Below, piece by piece: positions 1 to 12,400 of a DNA stretch of 60,000 bases. Source of the stretch: Phoronis australis (lineage: Eukaryota; Phoronida; Phoronidae); the NCBI GenBank assembly GCA_002633005.1, contig NMRA01000106.1:479655-539654 (forward strand), written 5' to 3'. Positions within the stretch are counted from its first letter, which is position 1, and each line of letters begins with the position of its first letter. The position numbers and the translations under genes were made by a program. The notes beneath the pieces are model-generated. The model did no database searches and had not been told where the DNA came from. It saw only the letters and a program-made list of their open reading frames with translations.

Positions 1-652
1 GGCCCTATTAGAGAATCATGGTTGGTACTTTCTATTACAGCAGAAACGTGGAAAATTGACCATTTGAATTATTCTAATATACTGTAACTCATTGCTACAG
101 TAGGTTTTAAAAAAAATAAACAAAATCTTGCCTACATTGTCTAGATATCTGGATGTTACAGCAAAGATAGTGAAAGAAATGTGAAAAATGCTATTTGTGC
201 AGATCTAGCACTAATTTTCACTCCAAAATTGTATCCATCCACAGGATCTTATTCCTTATTACATTCATTTTGTCAATTATATGTAACCTGTTTGCTCCCA
301 ACATTCAACCATCAATCATAACTGACCTGCCACATCAATTAACCAAACCCTTCCCAACAGAAGACTTGTGAAGCAACGGTGATTAGACACGCAGGAATTG
401 TGACTCATAGATTAATTGACAAGGAGCACATTAACTTCACAAAATGTGCATGCACTTTGCTCCCCATAGACGGCATAAAGATATCAGTCATTAGATCCCA
501 AGAGTGTGTCATAACCATGAACTAAATAAGACTCGCTGTACAACTAGAGTGATTACTGATCTCACATGATTAGTCACAGTTGCTTCACAGAAGTCTAAAA
601 CCATACATCAGTTGCTGATGACCTGCTCAATTATGAACTAATTTATCAATTA
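1..652. other. 3' flank of the minus-strand coiled-coil gene
   Basis: No coding signal was found here. The stretch lies immediately downstream of the stop codon of the minus-strand coiled-coil gene, so it probably contains its 3' UTR and polyadenylation region. I did not see a clear canonical AATAAA on the minus strand, so the transcript end is not placed. Confidence 0.4.
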
Positions 653-3600
653 TCAATCATACATGATGCGTCCACTCCTGGCACTACGTGGAGGACTCTT
701 TGATCTCGTCATGCTCCGGGACATTGATCTCATACTGTCGGCCATCTTGGACAAATCATCCCACTTCTTTGCCTGCACTCTCATCTCAGATTCTTTCAGA
801 TGTTCCAGTTGCCCGATGTCACTCTGCAGCGTGTGGATGTGAGAGCGCAGACGAATAATCTCCTGTTCTTTCTCCGACACCTGAAAATATAATTTCTTCT
901 TAAGACTCAAAATCTTGAAAATAACTTCAACACGAAGTAGTTACACCAGGCTATAATAATAAGTGTCAATAGATGAATGCTCAAACTCGCCGTGCCATTC
1001 AAAGCAGAGATAAATAAATCATAGGCATTCATTCAAGTCTCTACACTTGAATTAGCAATCAAAATAACTTTGATCACCGCAGGATTACACTTTCTCAATA
1101 GTACATCTAATAAACACTTGCTTTTTACAGATAGGAAACAATAGCATAAGATAAAAACACTCCATTTTCTCAGCATTTGAACATAGAGCTACTGGTCATT
1201 ACCTGCTTCTGAAGATCAGCAGTATGGTCAACCAACAAAGCTTTGTCCCGTCTGAGCTGAGCATTGTCGTCCTCTGTGTTTCTGTGAATACTTTCAAGTT
1301 CTGTAAGTCTACTGCGTGTAGTGTTGGCAGTCAGTTCAGTTGAGGCAGCGTGGTTTTCAGTGTGAGCAAGCTGTGAAATGCAATGATTGGGACAACATTT
1401 AGGGGTCATAGAATCAAGGTCATGAAATCTGAAATAACCTAACGGTTTAAAAGTCTTTAAGTCAAAATAAATTCAGGAATAACCCCTGACTGGTTCGCGG
1501 TCTAAACGCTTGACAGCATGGCTGCTCCTTGTTTAGGATGGAAACTTCAACATATTTTGCAACACTTTTGTTACAGCTTGAATCTCATTGTGTGAGACAA
1601 ATTGGTAGAAGTTCAAGCATATATTCTGGGCAATGAGAAGGCACTACATGTCAACAATGTTGACTGACAATAAAAACATGGCAACAGCCAATCGGAGTTT
1701 AACAGTCTCTAGTTTACATACTAAAGAGACTGTACAAGAATCTGGAATAACCTCTCTACAATGGAAGGCTACAAACAGTGAGCATTACAGTACACAAAAA
1801 TATTGAGAGTGCATACATATCAACCGCGAATAAGAAGAGAAGCGAGACAACTTTTCCAAAATATTTTAAATAAGTACAGGAAGGAACTATTAATTTTTGA
1901 ATTCAGAACATTTTGATATGATAAACATTAGGACTAAGACAACCTCTGCAATAATAAATCAGATGTTCACCTTTTCAGCCAGCTGGCGAGCACGTTCCTG
2001 TTCCCTAGCTAGACCATCTTCAGTCTGTCTCAATTTGAGTGACAATGAGCTTTCCCGCTCCTTAGTAACAGTCAGATCAGAGGCGAGTTGAGACCTTCTG
2101 TGTTCTACAGCATCTCTCGTTTCACGCTCCTGAAATATGACGAGCCTTAGAAAGCAAATATATATTGTGAGAGCCTTACAGTTAAGGGACTTATACCTCC
2201 ATACTGTCATCACTTACAATGCAAATTAACAAAAGTGTAAAAATGTTATCAAGTTTTGATTTTTCACATTTCAAATCAGAAAGCTTTAAAGTTGCAATAA
2301 ATTCAGTACGTTTGACCATCAAAAAACTAACTTTTGATTTACTTGATCAGATGAGGAATCATTACTAGCTATGGGAGAAGTGACAGTTCAGTAGTGCTTG
2401 CGGCCATGGTCGTCACATGACCATGCACGTCACATGGCCATGCTCGTCACATGACCATGCACGTCACATGACCATGCTCATTGCATAAAACGACATGTCG
2501 AGATTTGCCAACTCACCAAAGCAATAACAAAATGTTTTTCCCAAACCTGTAAATCACCCCTAATACGAGTGAGGAAAAAGTAAGTGTCAGAAATATAGTG
2601 GTCTCAGATTATTTTTTGGCAGAAGGCTGGTTTATGCAACTTCAATAAATACTTTTCCTAGCAAATTAGTGTGAAACATCTTACACAAGGTACAATATAT
2701 TTTGTTTGAATCATGAAGTAAAAAAACAAGATAAAAATCTTACTCTATCGAGAGTTTTCGATAAATCGCTGTTCTGTTGAACAGCCAGTGTATTTTCTTG
2801 GTGAAGGTGAGCATTATCGTCAGCCAATCGAGCGCGAGCTAAGCGGTCTTCCTCGGCACGAACCTCGAATTCTTTCAGCTTGGCTCTAAGTTGACGGATT
2901 TCATCCTGTTGGAAACAGCCAACTCAGTGAAAAGAAGGTACTAAGTAGTCAGTTGGTGAAAACTGTTCCCAGCTTGTGATTCTCAACTAAATTCAAAAGT
3001 TTTTAATGAAACCCCAATGAGCACACATTTGAAATGTATTGGCAGTTCATAAAACTCACAAAAAGAGTACAGTGAAGTGTGATTCAGGCCTCACACTACA
3101 GCCAAGAATCTAACTAAAGCCAGTGAAATATTTTATTTCATTTTCAGCCACAATGAGTAAGGAGCGAAGAAAAACCATAAGCATGCCTTTTCAACTGATT
3201 TGAGTGTTTAAATCATTGTGTCATAAAGCATATGGATCAATTGACAACTAGCTGTACACAATTATCTTAGTACAAATTACTGTAAAACCTCGAGTAGTGC
3301 ATACTGAAAATCATTGTTTCATGTTATAGGGTAAAACCACTTTGTTTTCATTTTTAATACCATTACAAGTTAGCATTTCAAATTACACACAACACTAAGG
3401 AACAAACGGAGTCCACTCACTGTTTCAATCTGAAAAGCCATCACAACTAACTGGACTCATTTCATTTTTGAAATTTACAATTTTGGCTTGACCTAAGTAG
3501 TGACCTGTCATGTAATTGGCACCAACCTTAAGCTCGGCAACTGTGCGATCATGAATGACGACAGTGTGGTTATAAAACTTGTCCTCTGTCTCGCGGAGAG

Positions 3601-6600
3601 TTTGCTCAGTACGAGCCACTTCAGCGCGTTTGTCCTCCAATGCTGCACTTGTCAAGTTGTGTTGCTCTATTTTTTGATCCAGCTATACAAAAGGCAAATG
3701 CAATCACCATTTGAAAAATAGAAATTTCCTATTATGACAAAAGATTTTGCCAAATTGAAGAGCAATTACAGAGTATTCTTTTAAGACTTAGACACCTCAC
3801 ACTCATAGATATGTGACTGGAACAACTACTCATCGAGTAGTCCATTGCTGACCCAGAAAAGTTGACCTATTTTACATCAAATGATCCCACTAGTGCTAAT
3901 AGTTGTAGGAAGTTTCAATGGCAATAACATGAAGTGGCAGTGGGCATTTGTTTTTACAACATCAAGCTTGTGAAGTTATCTCTGTTCAAAATGCAAGTCA
4001 GAACAATCAACAATTAAGGTGGATGTACATGTATGTACAAAGTAAGATTACAAAAAGTTTTTCTTTTCTGCTGAAATTTTGATTAATCAGCACGATATAA
4101 CCTAAAATGTTGATTCAAAAATCAGTTGCACATTTTCCCAATAGGGTGTATGGCTGAGCCTATCGAAACCATACCAGTGTAGCTCAGCATTGCAAGAAAA
4201 GCATGTGACAACACTTTTTAATAGTTACTTTGCGAGATTCTGGTGTCTACAGAACTCAGCCCAGCTCTTCATGGAAACAGAGATCAACCCTTTTAGGCAA
4301 AAGTTTACAAGACTAATTTCAGGGTCATACAGAAATATTCCACATTTTCAACATTGTGAGGTAACTGAAATACAACTAGTAAATACGTCTAAGAAATGCT
4401 TTGAAAATCAGTAACAGCACAAAAGCAATAGATGACTGTCACTCCGAAAATTCCACTGACCTGACTCCTCAACAGAGAAACTTTATTCTCAGCAGCCCGC
4501 AATGCCGTAGAAGTTCGTTCAAAGTCCTCACGAGCTGTGAGGATATCTGAAGATTTTCTGTTAGTTTCACGTGTCAACAATTCATTATCCTTCTTCAGCT
4601 GTATAATCTCATCCATAAGGAGGCGCTTTTCACGAGCATTAGCGGCTGAAATCACATTGACCACAAAAGGGTAAATCTCAAGGGCATCAAATCACGGATT
4701 TTTTTGTCAAAAAATCCACCCTCTTTTCAACCAAACACAAAACCACATTACACCTTAAAAATATAAAATTCGCTTTTAACCACAATACAATTCACAGCAT
4801 TCGATGCAAATTGCACAGCATTCATTGCAAATTGCACAGCACATGCTTACACTATGACCCAACATTTGATAATAAATAATATCCTACTTTTTGGCAGAAA
4901 GACAGGTTAAAAAAATCAAACCTCAACAAAATTTTAAGATGTTTTTGATGGTAGTCGAATGGGTGTCTTGGACAGCCTCTATGAGAGAGGCTATAGTGAC
5001 CACAAACCTCATATTTTTGCTCCAAATAGACCCGGGCACTAACCTCTTTTCTTGAAATCAAAATCAAAATTATTTTCTTTGAATTTCTGTTCTACTTTTG
5101 TGCTGTCTCTTGCACTTGATGATCCCTATATTAACACCATAAACTCGAGTAAAAACACAAAATTTTGAGTTCCGACTTGAACTTTTAGCCTTCATGCTGG
5201 GGTCAACAAGAGCAAACTAGGATTAGAAAGTTATCCATGTTAATAACAAAGTTCTCGAGCACAGACTAACAAACAGTTATTCACCTACGCCGTTATGTAA
5301 CCAAGTATAGAATAATAGACACTGATCTTGAGTTTTCAAACAGTAGAACAGAAAATGCGGAAAATAATTTTGAGTAAAAGATTAGACCGCGGACCCATGT
5401 GACTGAATATTGTCAAAGATGTGAGAGAACAGACAGTACCTTCCTCTTCAGTAAGTCGCTCAATCACTCGTTGTTTTTCAGTGCTTATCAAGTCGATGTT
5501 AGCCTCTTTCCGGTGGTTTTCCAGGGTCAATCCATCCACTTCATTTTGTAATGACTATTAATAAAAATAATGAAATAGTGAATAAAATATACACCCCAAC
5601 TGGTCACTTTCCTTTGAACTGCCAGTCAGTTAAAACCTGAATCGCTTGCAGTAACTTTAAAAAGCCTTCCACTGTTATTGAAGTGTTATTGTGGTCTGGT
5701 GTGGAAAGACTTAGGACCATGTTGTAAATAAGCTCTTGGCTTACACAACTGTTTCTGTAAGAAAAACAGCTTTGCCTGAGTGGAGCTGGATGCTTCACTA
5801 TACAGAAAAATCCAGAAAATTGAATTAAAGTCGACATCAAGACCCATGTGAAATGAGGAAAAAACTGCAGTTAATATGGATTGTTTGATGCGACCGCATC
5901 AGGGTAATGTATATACGAATACCAAGTGAAAGGTGTATACTTACAGAAGAAATGTAACACAAATGCATAATTTATAATAATGGTGACATCGGCATGAATC
6001 CCTTTGAGGTAGGCAACCTTCAATCTCAGTTTTGGCGACCTAAGATTTTCGCTAAGTCACCTTTAGCAAATTAGCGTTAAGGCACTGTTAAACACAGTTA
6101 GTAATTTACATTGTGAATTTAAAACGCGGACTTAACAAATGAAAACATGAAGACAGAAGACAGTGAACTGAGACATATTGTACATGGCATATTGTACATG
6201 GCATATTGTACATGGCATATTGTACATGGCATATTGTACATGGCATATTTGGTTTATATTGTACATGGCATATTTTTACTTCTCTCAGTTTAAGTATTTT
6301 ACTTTACATTACTGATGAATGGTGCATCGCTGAGTATTTGTTTTTTATTAATGTGTATATTTGTCATTTTATCTTTGATTAGTCAAATACTTTATTCAAT
6401 AATGACGAGTAGCTCTTAACAATCCAATACAAACCCTGAGTTTAGACAGCATGCGCTCAGCCTCTGCAGTCATACGAGGGTGAAGCTCTGTAGCCTTGCG
6501 TGATGACTCTCGCAGGTGATTCGCCTCCAGCTCCAAGAAGTAGATCTGCTGCTGGAGATTCTTTATGTACTCTCCTTCCACTCCAGAGAGGTCCTCGCGA

Positions 6601-8700
6601 CTAGCACTACGACTGAGTGATCTACGACCACTAAAGGGTGAAAAGAAATCTTAGCTTCATCACAACATATTGACACCTCAAATGTCATTATTCTGATTTA
6701 TAGTTGCTGTTATCACAGTATCCATTTTAAAAGAAAGAGTGGCTGCTTGATGCATTCATGTTGATTGTCAATTGGATAAATGTCTTTACTTCAACAAGCT
6801 AAAAGTAACCAAGGCAATCATTCATGAACATGACACTGTGTATAATGCATTGCAGACCTCTTGGAACACACTTAGAAATGGTTAATTTGAGAACCAGTTT
6901 AACAAAATATGCATCACACAACAGAATTTTTCAACAGATAAGGTAGTTGCAATTGGCTAGTAAAAGTACAGATGTCGAGTTACAACTTGTCAAAGTCAAG
7001 CTGACTTACCTGCCATTGAAACTAGCAGCCAAATTCCCAGAACTTTTCCTCAGACTTGACGAGCTGGCTATATAAACAAGAGAAAACGATAAGTAACAAT
7101 ATAGTAATTGGATATAATACACATTTATGACTTTATGACAGTGGAAGAAAATAAAAATTCAAATTTCATCAGGTGAAGCCATTAAAAATGAAAGGGAGTG
7201 TGTCCATAGCAGTGTTTCTCCTGGGTTTCAAAAAAGAGCGCGATGGTAGATGGTTCCAGTGAGATGCAAAACGCGTTGTCGCAAGTGAGTAAAGGAAGTG
7301 GGAACCCCCCATTGCATGGACTTCAAAATTAGCGTGGTGGTAAATGGTCGCAGTGCATGTGGAGCCCAGCGGTGTAAATGAAGTGTCATTGTGTGATCTC
7401 AATGCACAAAGAGTTCTAGAAACAAATTTCAATCGTCCAATTAAAATTGCGTTTAACACACTTAGAAGCAGACATGCCAGAACAGCGCTTCAGACTACAA
7501 GTTAAAATTGAATGTTCCAGCTCTATGAACCTATGAGGAAATAAAAAGAATATTTGAACTTGTTTAGACCTGATTAACTAACTTGTATAATTTATAATGA
7601 AACTTCTGTTAACATTGTTTAGTATATTCTTGCTTGATGTAAATTAGTTGGATCAATGTTAGCCGGTAAAGCTGCAGACAACTCGTGATTACTAGAGTGG
7701 TCTTGGTTCATTAAACTATTGACTATTATGAGCAATATAAATCACATTGTTGAACGGCCTTTTTAATAAATGTGAACACAACAAAAATTTACCGTTTCTC
7801 CACCCATTTCATCAGTGTTCACTGACACTTAAGAAAATTAATGTCAAGGTCGCTGCCTGGTCCCCAACTGTATTCAATTGCTGTGCATTTTTGATAACCA
7901 GACAGTACCAGATGCTGATTAGGTGGGTCACTAAGAGCAGTCAAGGAAGGAGGGATAAAATGATTACATTTGACAGGGGGAAAGTTCAAAGTCTGATTTT
8001 AAATCAAATTGCTTTTTACCACTCCATTCACAAACATCGACAGTAGCCATCTCTCTTATGTACTGCGTAGCTATGAAGTGTTCAGGTGAGTGACGGTCAA
8101 TTTGGGCGAGATTGTGAGTGGCTGGACCAAAGAAGAGCCTGCTGGGCCGTCCAGATTTTTACACGCAGGGGAAACACTGACATAGTAATAAATAAGAATG
8201 AAAAGATGAATTTCAAAACTGAACTGCAAGAAAACACTCAACATGTGTTCAAGAACTAAAAACATTATAGAACTTTAATTTGTATTCATGAGAGACACAA
8301 AATAATTAAATACAGGTTAAATCAAACAGTAAGGCAAAAACCAATAAAGCAACAAAGCCAAAGGTAGTATTATTTGCAAACAAACATTTTGAAGTGAAAT
8401 TAATTATTGAAAAGAACTGAGCAGTATCATGCATGATACACATTAATGGTCAAAGACAAGTTAGGATTGAAGCCATTCACAAATAAGCAATGCCATCTCA
8501 AAAATGATAACAAACTGCTAATATTATTGGCACGCACTACCTAACTCTAAATATTCTGTGAGATGACTGGACTCACCTCTCAACGAATTACGACCCCTAG
8601 AAGGGGAGGGCGATCGAGAGGATCTTAGACTACGGGTCCACTGCGAAGTATCGGGATCTTGGCTTCCAATGGGTTTGGTGATCTCTCTACTCAGAGGCAT
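653..8700 (-). CDS. Coiled-coil protein with Ser/Arg-rich termini, 11 exons
   Basis: Spliced gene; coding exons in transcript order: 8577-8700, 7010-7067, 6435-6630, 5440-5554, 4461-4645, 3527-3682, 3421-3429, 2744-2905, 1971-2129, 1203-1370, 653-880. Together 1560 nt, 519 aa plus stop; all junctions are GT-AG and keep frame. The start (MPLSREITKPIG) is the first ATG of the exon facing the VPS11 promoter. The N-terminal ~55 residues and the last ~30 are rich in Ser/Arg (RSPSPSRGR; RSMTRSKSPPRSARSGR). The middle is almost continuous heptad-type helix starting near EGEYIKNLQQQIYFLELEA. That two-tail-plus-rod layout suggests a filament- or cilium-associated structural protein, but I do not recognise the family member and name no symbol. 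The gene is head-to-head with VPS11, about 0.7 kb apart. Its exon structure is well supported; its function is not. Confidence 0.85.
2402..2479. repeat. 17-bp tandem repeat carrying TCACATGA sites
   Basis: Four full units of 17 bp (starting 2412, 2429, 2446, 2463) follow a partial unit, with only scattered substitutions. Each unit contains GTCACATGRC; three of the four carry GTCACATGAC, whose core TCACATGA is the M-box/E-box palindrome bound by MITF/TFE-type bHLH-Zip factors. It lies in the intron between exons 8 and 9 of the coiled-coil gene. Regulatory meaning is inference. Confidence 0.85.
3421..3429 (-). other. Nine-nucleotide microexon of the coiled-coil gene
   Basis: On the minus strand a good acceptor (TGGCTTTTCAG) is followed by nine bases encoding Ile-Glu-Thr and then a strong donor (GTGAGTGG). 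The flanking exons 3527-3682 and 2744-2905 are both phase 0, so including or skipping it preserves the frame. The residues fit a coiled coil between TVAELK and DEIRQL. It is too short to be found by ORF calling. Inclusion in mRNA is inferred from splice signals only. Confidence 0.6.
5094..5354. mobile_element. MITE-like element, copy 1 (13-bp TIRs)
   Basis: A 261-bp segment bounded by perfect 13-bp inverted repeats, TTTCTGTTCTACT at 5094-5106 and its complement at 5342-5354. Inner parts (GAGTAAAAAC, GAGCAAACTAGG, AGAATAATAGACACTGA) recur in the same order at 40787-41086, where diverged TIRs are also present. It has no coding capacity, as expected of a non-autonomous DNA transposon. It sits in the intron between exons 4 and 5 of the coiled-coil gene, about 85 bp from exon 4. 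Confidence 0.7.
6174..6272. repeat. 14-bp tandem repeat (CATATTGTACATGG)
   Basis: Five consecutive perfect 14-bp units run from 6174 to 6243. A short interruption and one more unit follow, ending near 6272. Each unit contains the TGTACA palindrome. The array is in the intron between exons 3 and 4 of the coiled-coil gene and is a simple minisatellite. Confidence 0.9.
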
Positions 8701-9423
8701 TTTGACAAACTCTCTACTTATGAATTATCTGCACAAAACTAGGTCGATTATTTAAGCGAAGTCGAACTTTGCTGTGTAAACTGTCAAACAACTTTTCCGG
8801 CAGAACTCGTTCGTGTAACAAGTGGTCGTTAAAATAGAAATTTATGAACTGAGAAACTTAAACGGTTTACACTGCAAACAATACTTTCGTCTACCAACCT
8901 CCGAGCGATTTGCTGGGTGACTTGGAGCGTGATTTTCTGCCAAAAGTTGAACTAATTCGGGACATTTTCAAACGCTCAACTCGGAGAGGCAAAAACGACG
9001 CCAACTAGCGTTGGGACGGTAACAATCAAGTCAATATGCGTTTTAGAGGATAACTTCGGATAAAGCTTTGTAAACCAATGACTAACATTTAAATCATATT
9101 GAATTAATTTACATATTTAAAATAAAAAAAATTAATTAGAGCACTTTTAAAGTTGCAATTATTTTTTATTTTGTACAGTATTTAAATTTATCTAGTGCTA
9201 CGTAGGCAATTCACGCAAAAAAGTTGAACCAGACACAAGCTCTCGACTATTCTCCACATAAAGTAATTTAAACAAACCATAAGCTATATTCCATAATACC
9301 TCTACATAAATTTAGAATTGTCTCGTTTCGTTCTAAAATTATATTGGTTTATTCACATCTTAACGTAAATTACAGAAAGTAAGATTGAAAACAAGTAGCG
9401 ACCTTGACCTTCCAGAGGCACAA
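8701..9423. promoter_or_regulatory. Divergent promoter between coiled-coil gene and VPS11
   Basis: The start codons of the minus-strand coiled-coil gene (8700) and VPS11 (9424) face away from each other across 723 bp, so 5' UTRs and core promoters of both must lie here unless there are remote UTR exons. No TATA box is evident at a sensible place. A TTCCGG ETS-type core lies near 8795, and GTTACC (minus strand, about 9008-9022) matches one half of an RFX X-box, with the other half imperfect. The half-site would fit a ciliary role for the coiled-coil gene, but this is weak. Confidence 0.6.
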
Positions 9424-12400
9424 ATGGCTTTTTTGCAGGTAACATTTCCGGGATCTTTTTCATCATATGTGTGCTATTTTCGGTGTCAGTTTTTAATTTG
9501 GTTATGTGATTTTGCGGCTGAAAAACTGTTGTTATCTAAAATTCCTGAGATGGAGCTTACGCATTGGCAGCAAAGCCAATAACCGACTAGTCGGTAAACA
9601 GTTAAACCAAACCAACTCGGAATACAAACCCACGTTAACACTGTTTACAGCCACAGGCACAGCCCAGGTACTCTTATCAGCCTCTCGACTAGACAATGGC
9701 CACTGGCCCAGTTACAGCAGAAACGGCAAAGGTCCTATAGGAATTTAATACATCGGAAGCTGTTCAGAGAATTATGCCACACACTGATTAAAGCATCAAA
9801 GTCATGCTTCAGTGGTTGGATAGCGGTCCCTGATTTTGAGAACCAGTTTCATCCACTGAATAACGGATGAAACTGGTTCTCAAAATCAGGGACCGCTTTA
9901 TCTGAACAGTGATTTATCTGACTTTTGCACATAGAGCCGTTAGAAGGACACCGAGGCTGTCGGTGTCTTTAATTCCTTGTTTTTTTGGTGTTTTTGATAT
10001 AAAATTGTCGATTTTAAGGTTTTAAGCTCATCAACTACATAGCATTGATCAGGTTATATTTGTTTTAAATGGTCATAACGGACAAGCCAGGTGGCATCTG
10101 AATGCTGGTCCAACGAGTTGCAATTGCAAATACTCAGAAAATTGTCGCATCAATTCCTAGTTGCGTGCTTTGACATTCAGTCATGCTGGCTTGTTTGGGA
10201 TTCTGACATTGCCAAAGATATTCAACCAATTGAATAAGTCCAGAGTAACAAAAAGACAGCAAATATAAAACTACTAGTGGTCACCTAACAAGAGAAGAAG
10301 TTACCCAGTGACTGTTTAATAAGATTGTTGCTTCCATCCTTGAATTACGTTCATGCTAAGTGCAAAGTTGATTGAATCAAACTTGTGGCTCCCAATCAAA
10401 AATAGCACATCTCATATGGTGCTTCTTGTAAGCAGTCACAGGGACATACAAGAAAACACATTTTTCTACTGACTGAGCTCCTTGTTTTCTTTGCTTTGAT
10501 TAATATGCAGTTCACATTGATGTAAGACGTAGCTAATCTTGAAAAGTTTGCAATTATTCATTGCAGTGGAGAAGATTCAATTTCTTTGACAAAGAATTAG
10601 TCAGGGATCCGGCTAATGGAGAACAGTTCAACAAGCTCAAGGTATGTATTTCAGTTTTGAACTTCACGCTGGATATTTATGGTTGAGTTCAAGTCTTACG
10701 AGACCACCAGTCATCCAGTGTGAGGCCAATTTTATGAGAGTAAAATGCATGATTATGTTGGTGGTTTTAGCTGCTGAACAGGGCAAAATGACGCTTCAAA
10801 TGATTCAGAAATGTAAAGCTAGAATTCTGCACCAGTTGATTTTTTGAAGTGTCATCATTTATTGAAAGATCACAAATTAAAAACGGACTATAATGATTCA
10901 TATTTTTCTGTATCTCTTTCATTTCTCTTACTCACAGAAAAATTACAATATATCAAATTGCAGCATGTGTCATGATTTGATAATATGAGACAAACATTGA
11001 CAGACCAAATTACTCCTTAGTATTGCTAATTGTATATAAATTTTCACCCTTACTAACATGTACTTGCATGTATGGACACAATGTTGTATTTAACACCAAA
11101 GTACAAAGGTTGTATCGGTGTCTGGGACAAATAACAGAATCCAGTTCCTGCTGCATAAACTGATAACTTGCTCTGTCGTGTCAGACAGGCCACATCTCAA
11201 GAGGATCCACATCCTCTTTCATGCCGCTTTGTTTCACTTTCAAGCTCCTCAAATATCTCTCTACACCCCTTATACATTTTGTTTTGAAAGTTTTTTCCTT
11301 CAGTAAGTTGAGAAAAGGTCCACATACAATGCGAGTGGCAGAGCCAAATAAATTTAGCAAACCTGCGTTTAAGGTCATCCATTATTTATGCGACTTAGTT
11401 TTGTCCCAATTTAGTTTAATGATTCAGTTTTATGTTTTAGTATTTGTCCTTAAGAGTTAATCAGTAGGCAAGCCATTTCTGTTAATCGTTGTATAATATC
11501 TATGGCATTAATATCATTATTGACTGATTTTATATTACAAATATACACGCGTTCGTTCTGCAATTGAGTGAATGCAGAAACGGAAGACCATGTTTTCTGC
11601 ATTGATAGTGTGGTTCTTCTTTCTGCATTTGATCTCGAACCAATCATGTTTTTGTCTCAATACAACGGAGCATGGGGAGGAGCTGTTGGAAACTGAAAGT
11701 TGTCCGTGATATTGAGTAGGCGATGGAGAAAGCCTGTAACATTGAAATGTATCGGATGTCTAGAGAGTCGTGTTGATATTGAAAGTAACACAAAAAATGT
11801 TGACAAAAGGAATTACTCTAGATTGCACTATGTAGAGTTAATGCACAATTCAATGGTAATTTAGTATGTTGGTCCATGTTTCAAGATATAATGTTTGATT
11901 TTCACACCATTCAGAAAAAGGTTCGATAGCTCTGGAATAATGTTCATGGCACCATAAGCAAAATCTGGGACCTTTTAACTAACTTTCCGTAAATCATCCA
12001 TGAACACTTATTTACTCCTTTTTGAAAATTATACCTGCTATGTGTTTGTTTTATGTGTTCTAACAGAATTGTTTAAATTCTAAGGACATTAATGTGTCAG
12101 CATGTGCCAGTGGGCGTGGCCAGATTATAATTGGGGACCACGATGGAAACCTCCACTTTCTGGACCGAAAGCTTAACTTGACATCATTTAAAGCATATGG
12201 TATCCAAGTTACACACCTGTTTCAACTCAAACAGCACAACACCCTGGTGTCAATTGGGGTAAGTTATAAACTTTGGTGAATAAACTCATCTGTGGATTGT
12301 GTGCTACATTGCCTTAGACTGAAAAGAAGTGAACACGTAGCCAATGTATGATAATAAGAGATACAAACAAATATTTGAATTATCGTTCACTAGAATCACC

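Noticed and set aside
2402-2479. CRISPR-like regular repeats (also 6174-6272 and 53651-53735)
   Set aside because: Units are directly adjacent with no unique spacers, in introns of animal genes; these are minisatellites.
9822-9897. Canonical microRNA precursor
   Set aside because: Size would fit, but perfect 33-bp pairing without bulges is atypical and no conservation evidence is available.
11181-11460. Overlapping ORFs on both strands in VPS11 intron 2
   Set aside because: Short, mutually overlapping and without family resemblance; the VPS11 exons on either side join in frame without them.
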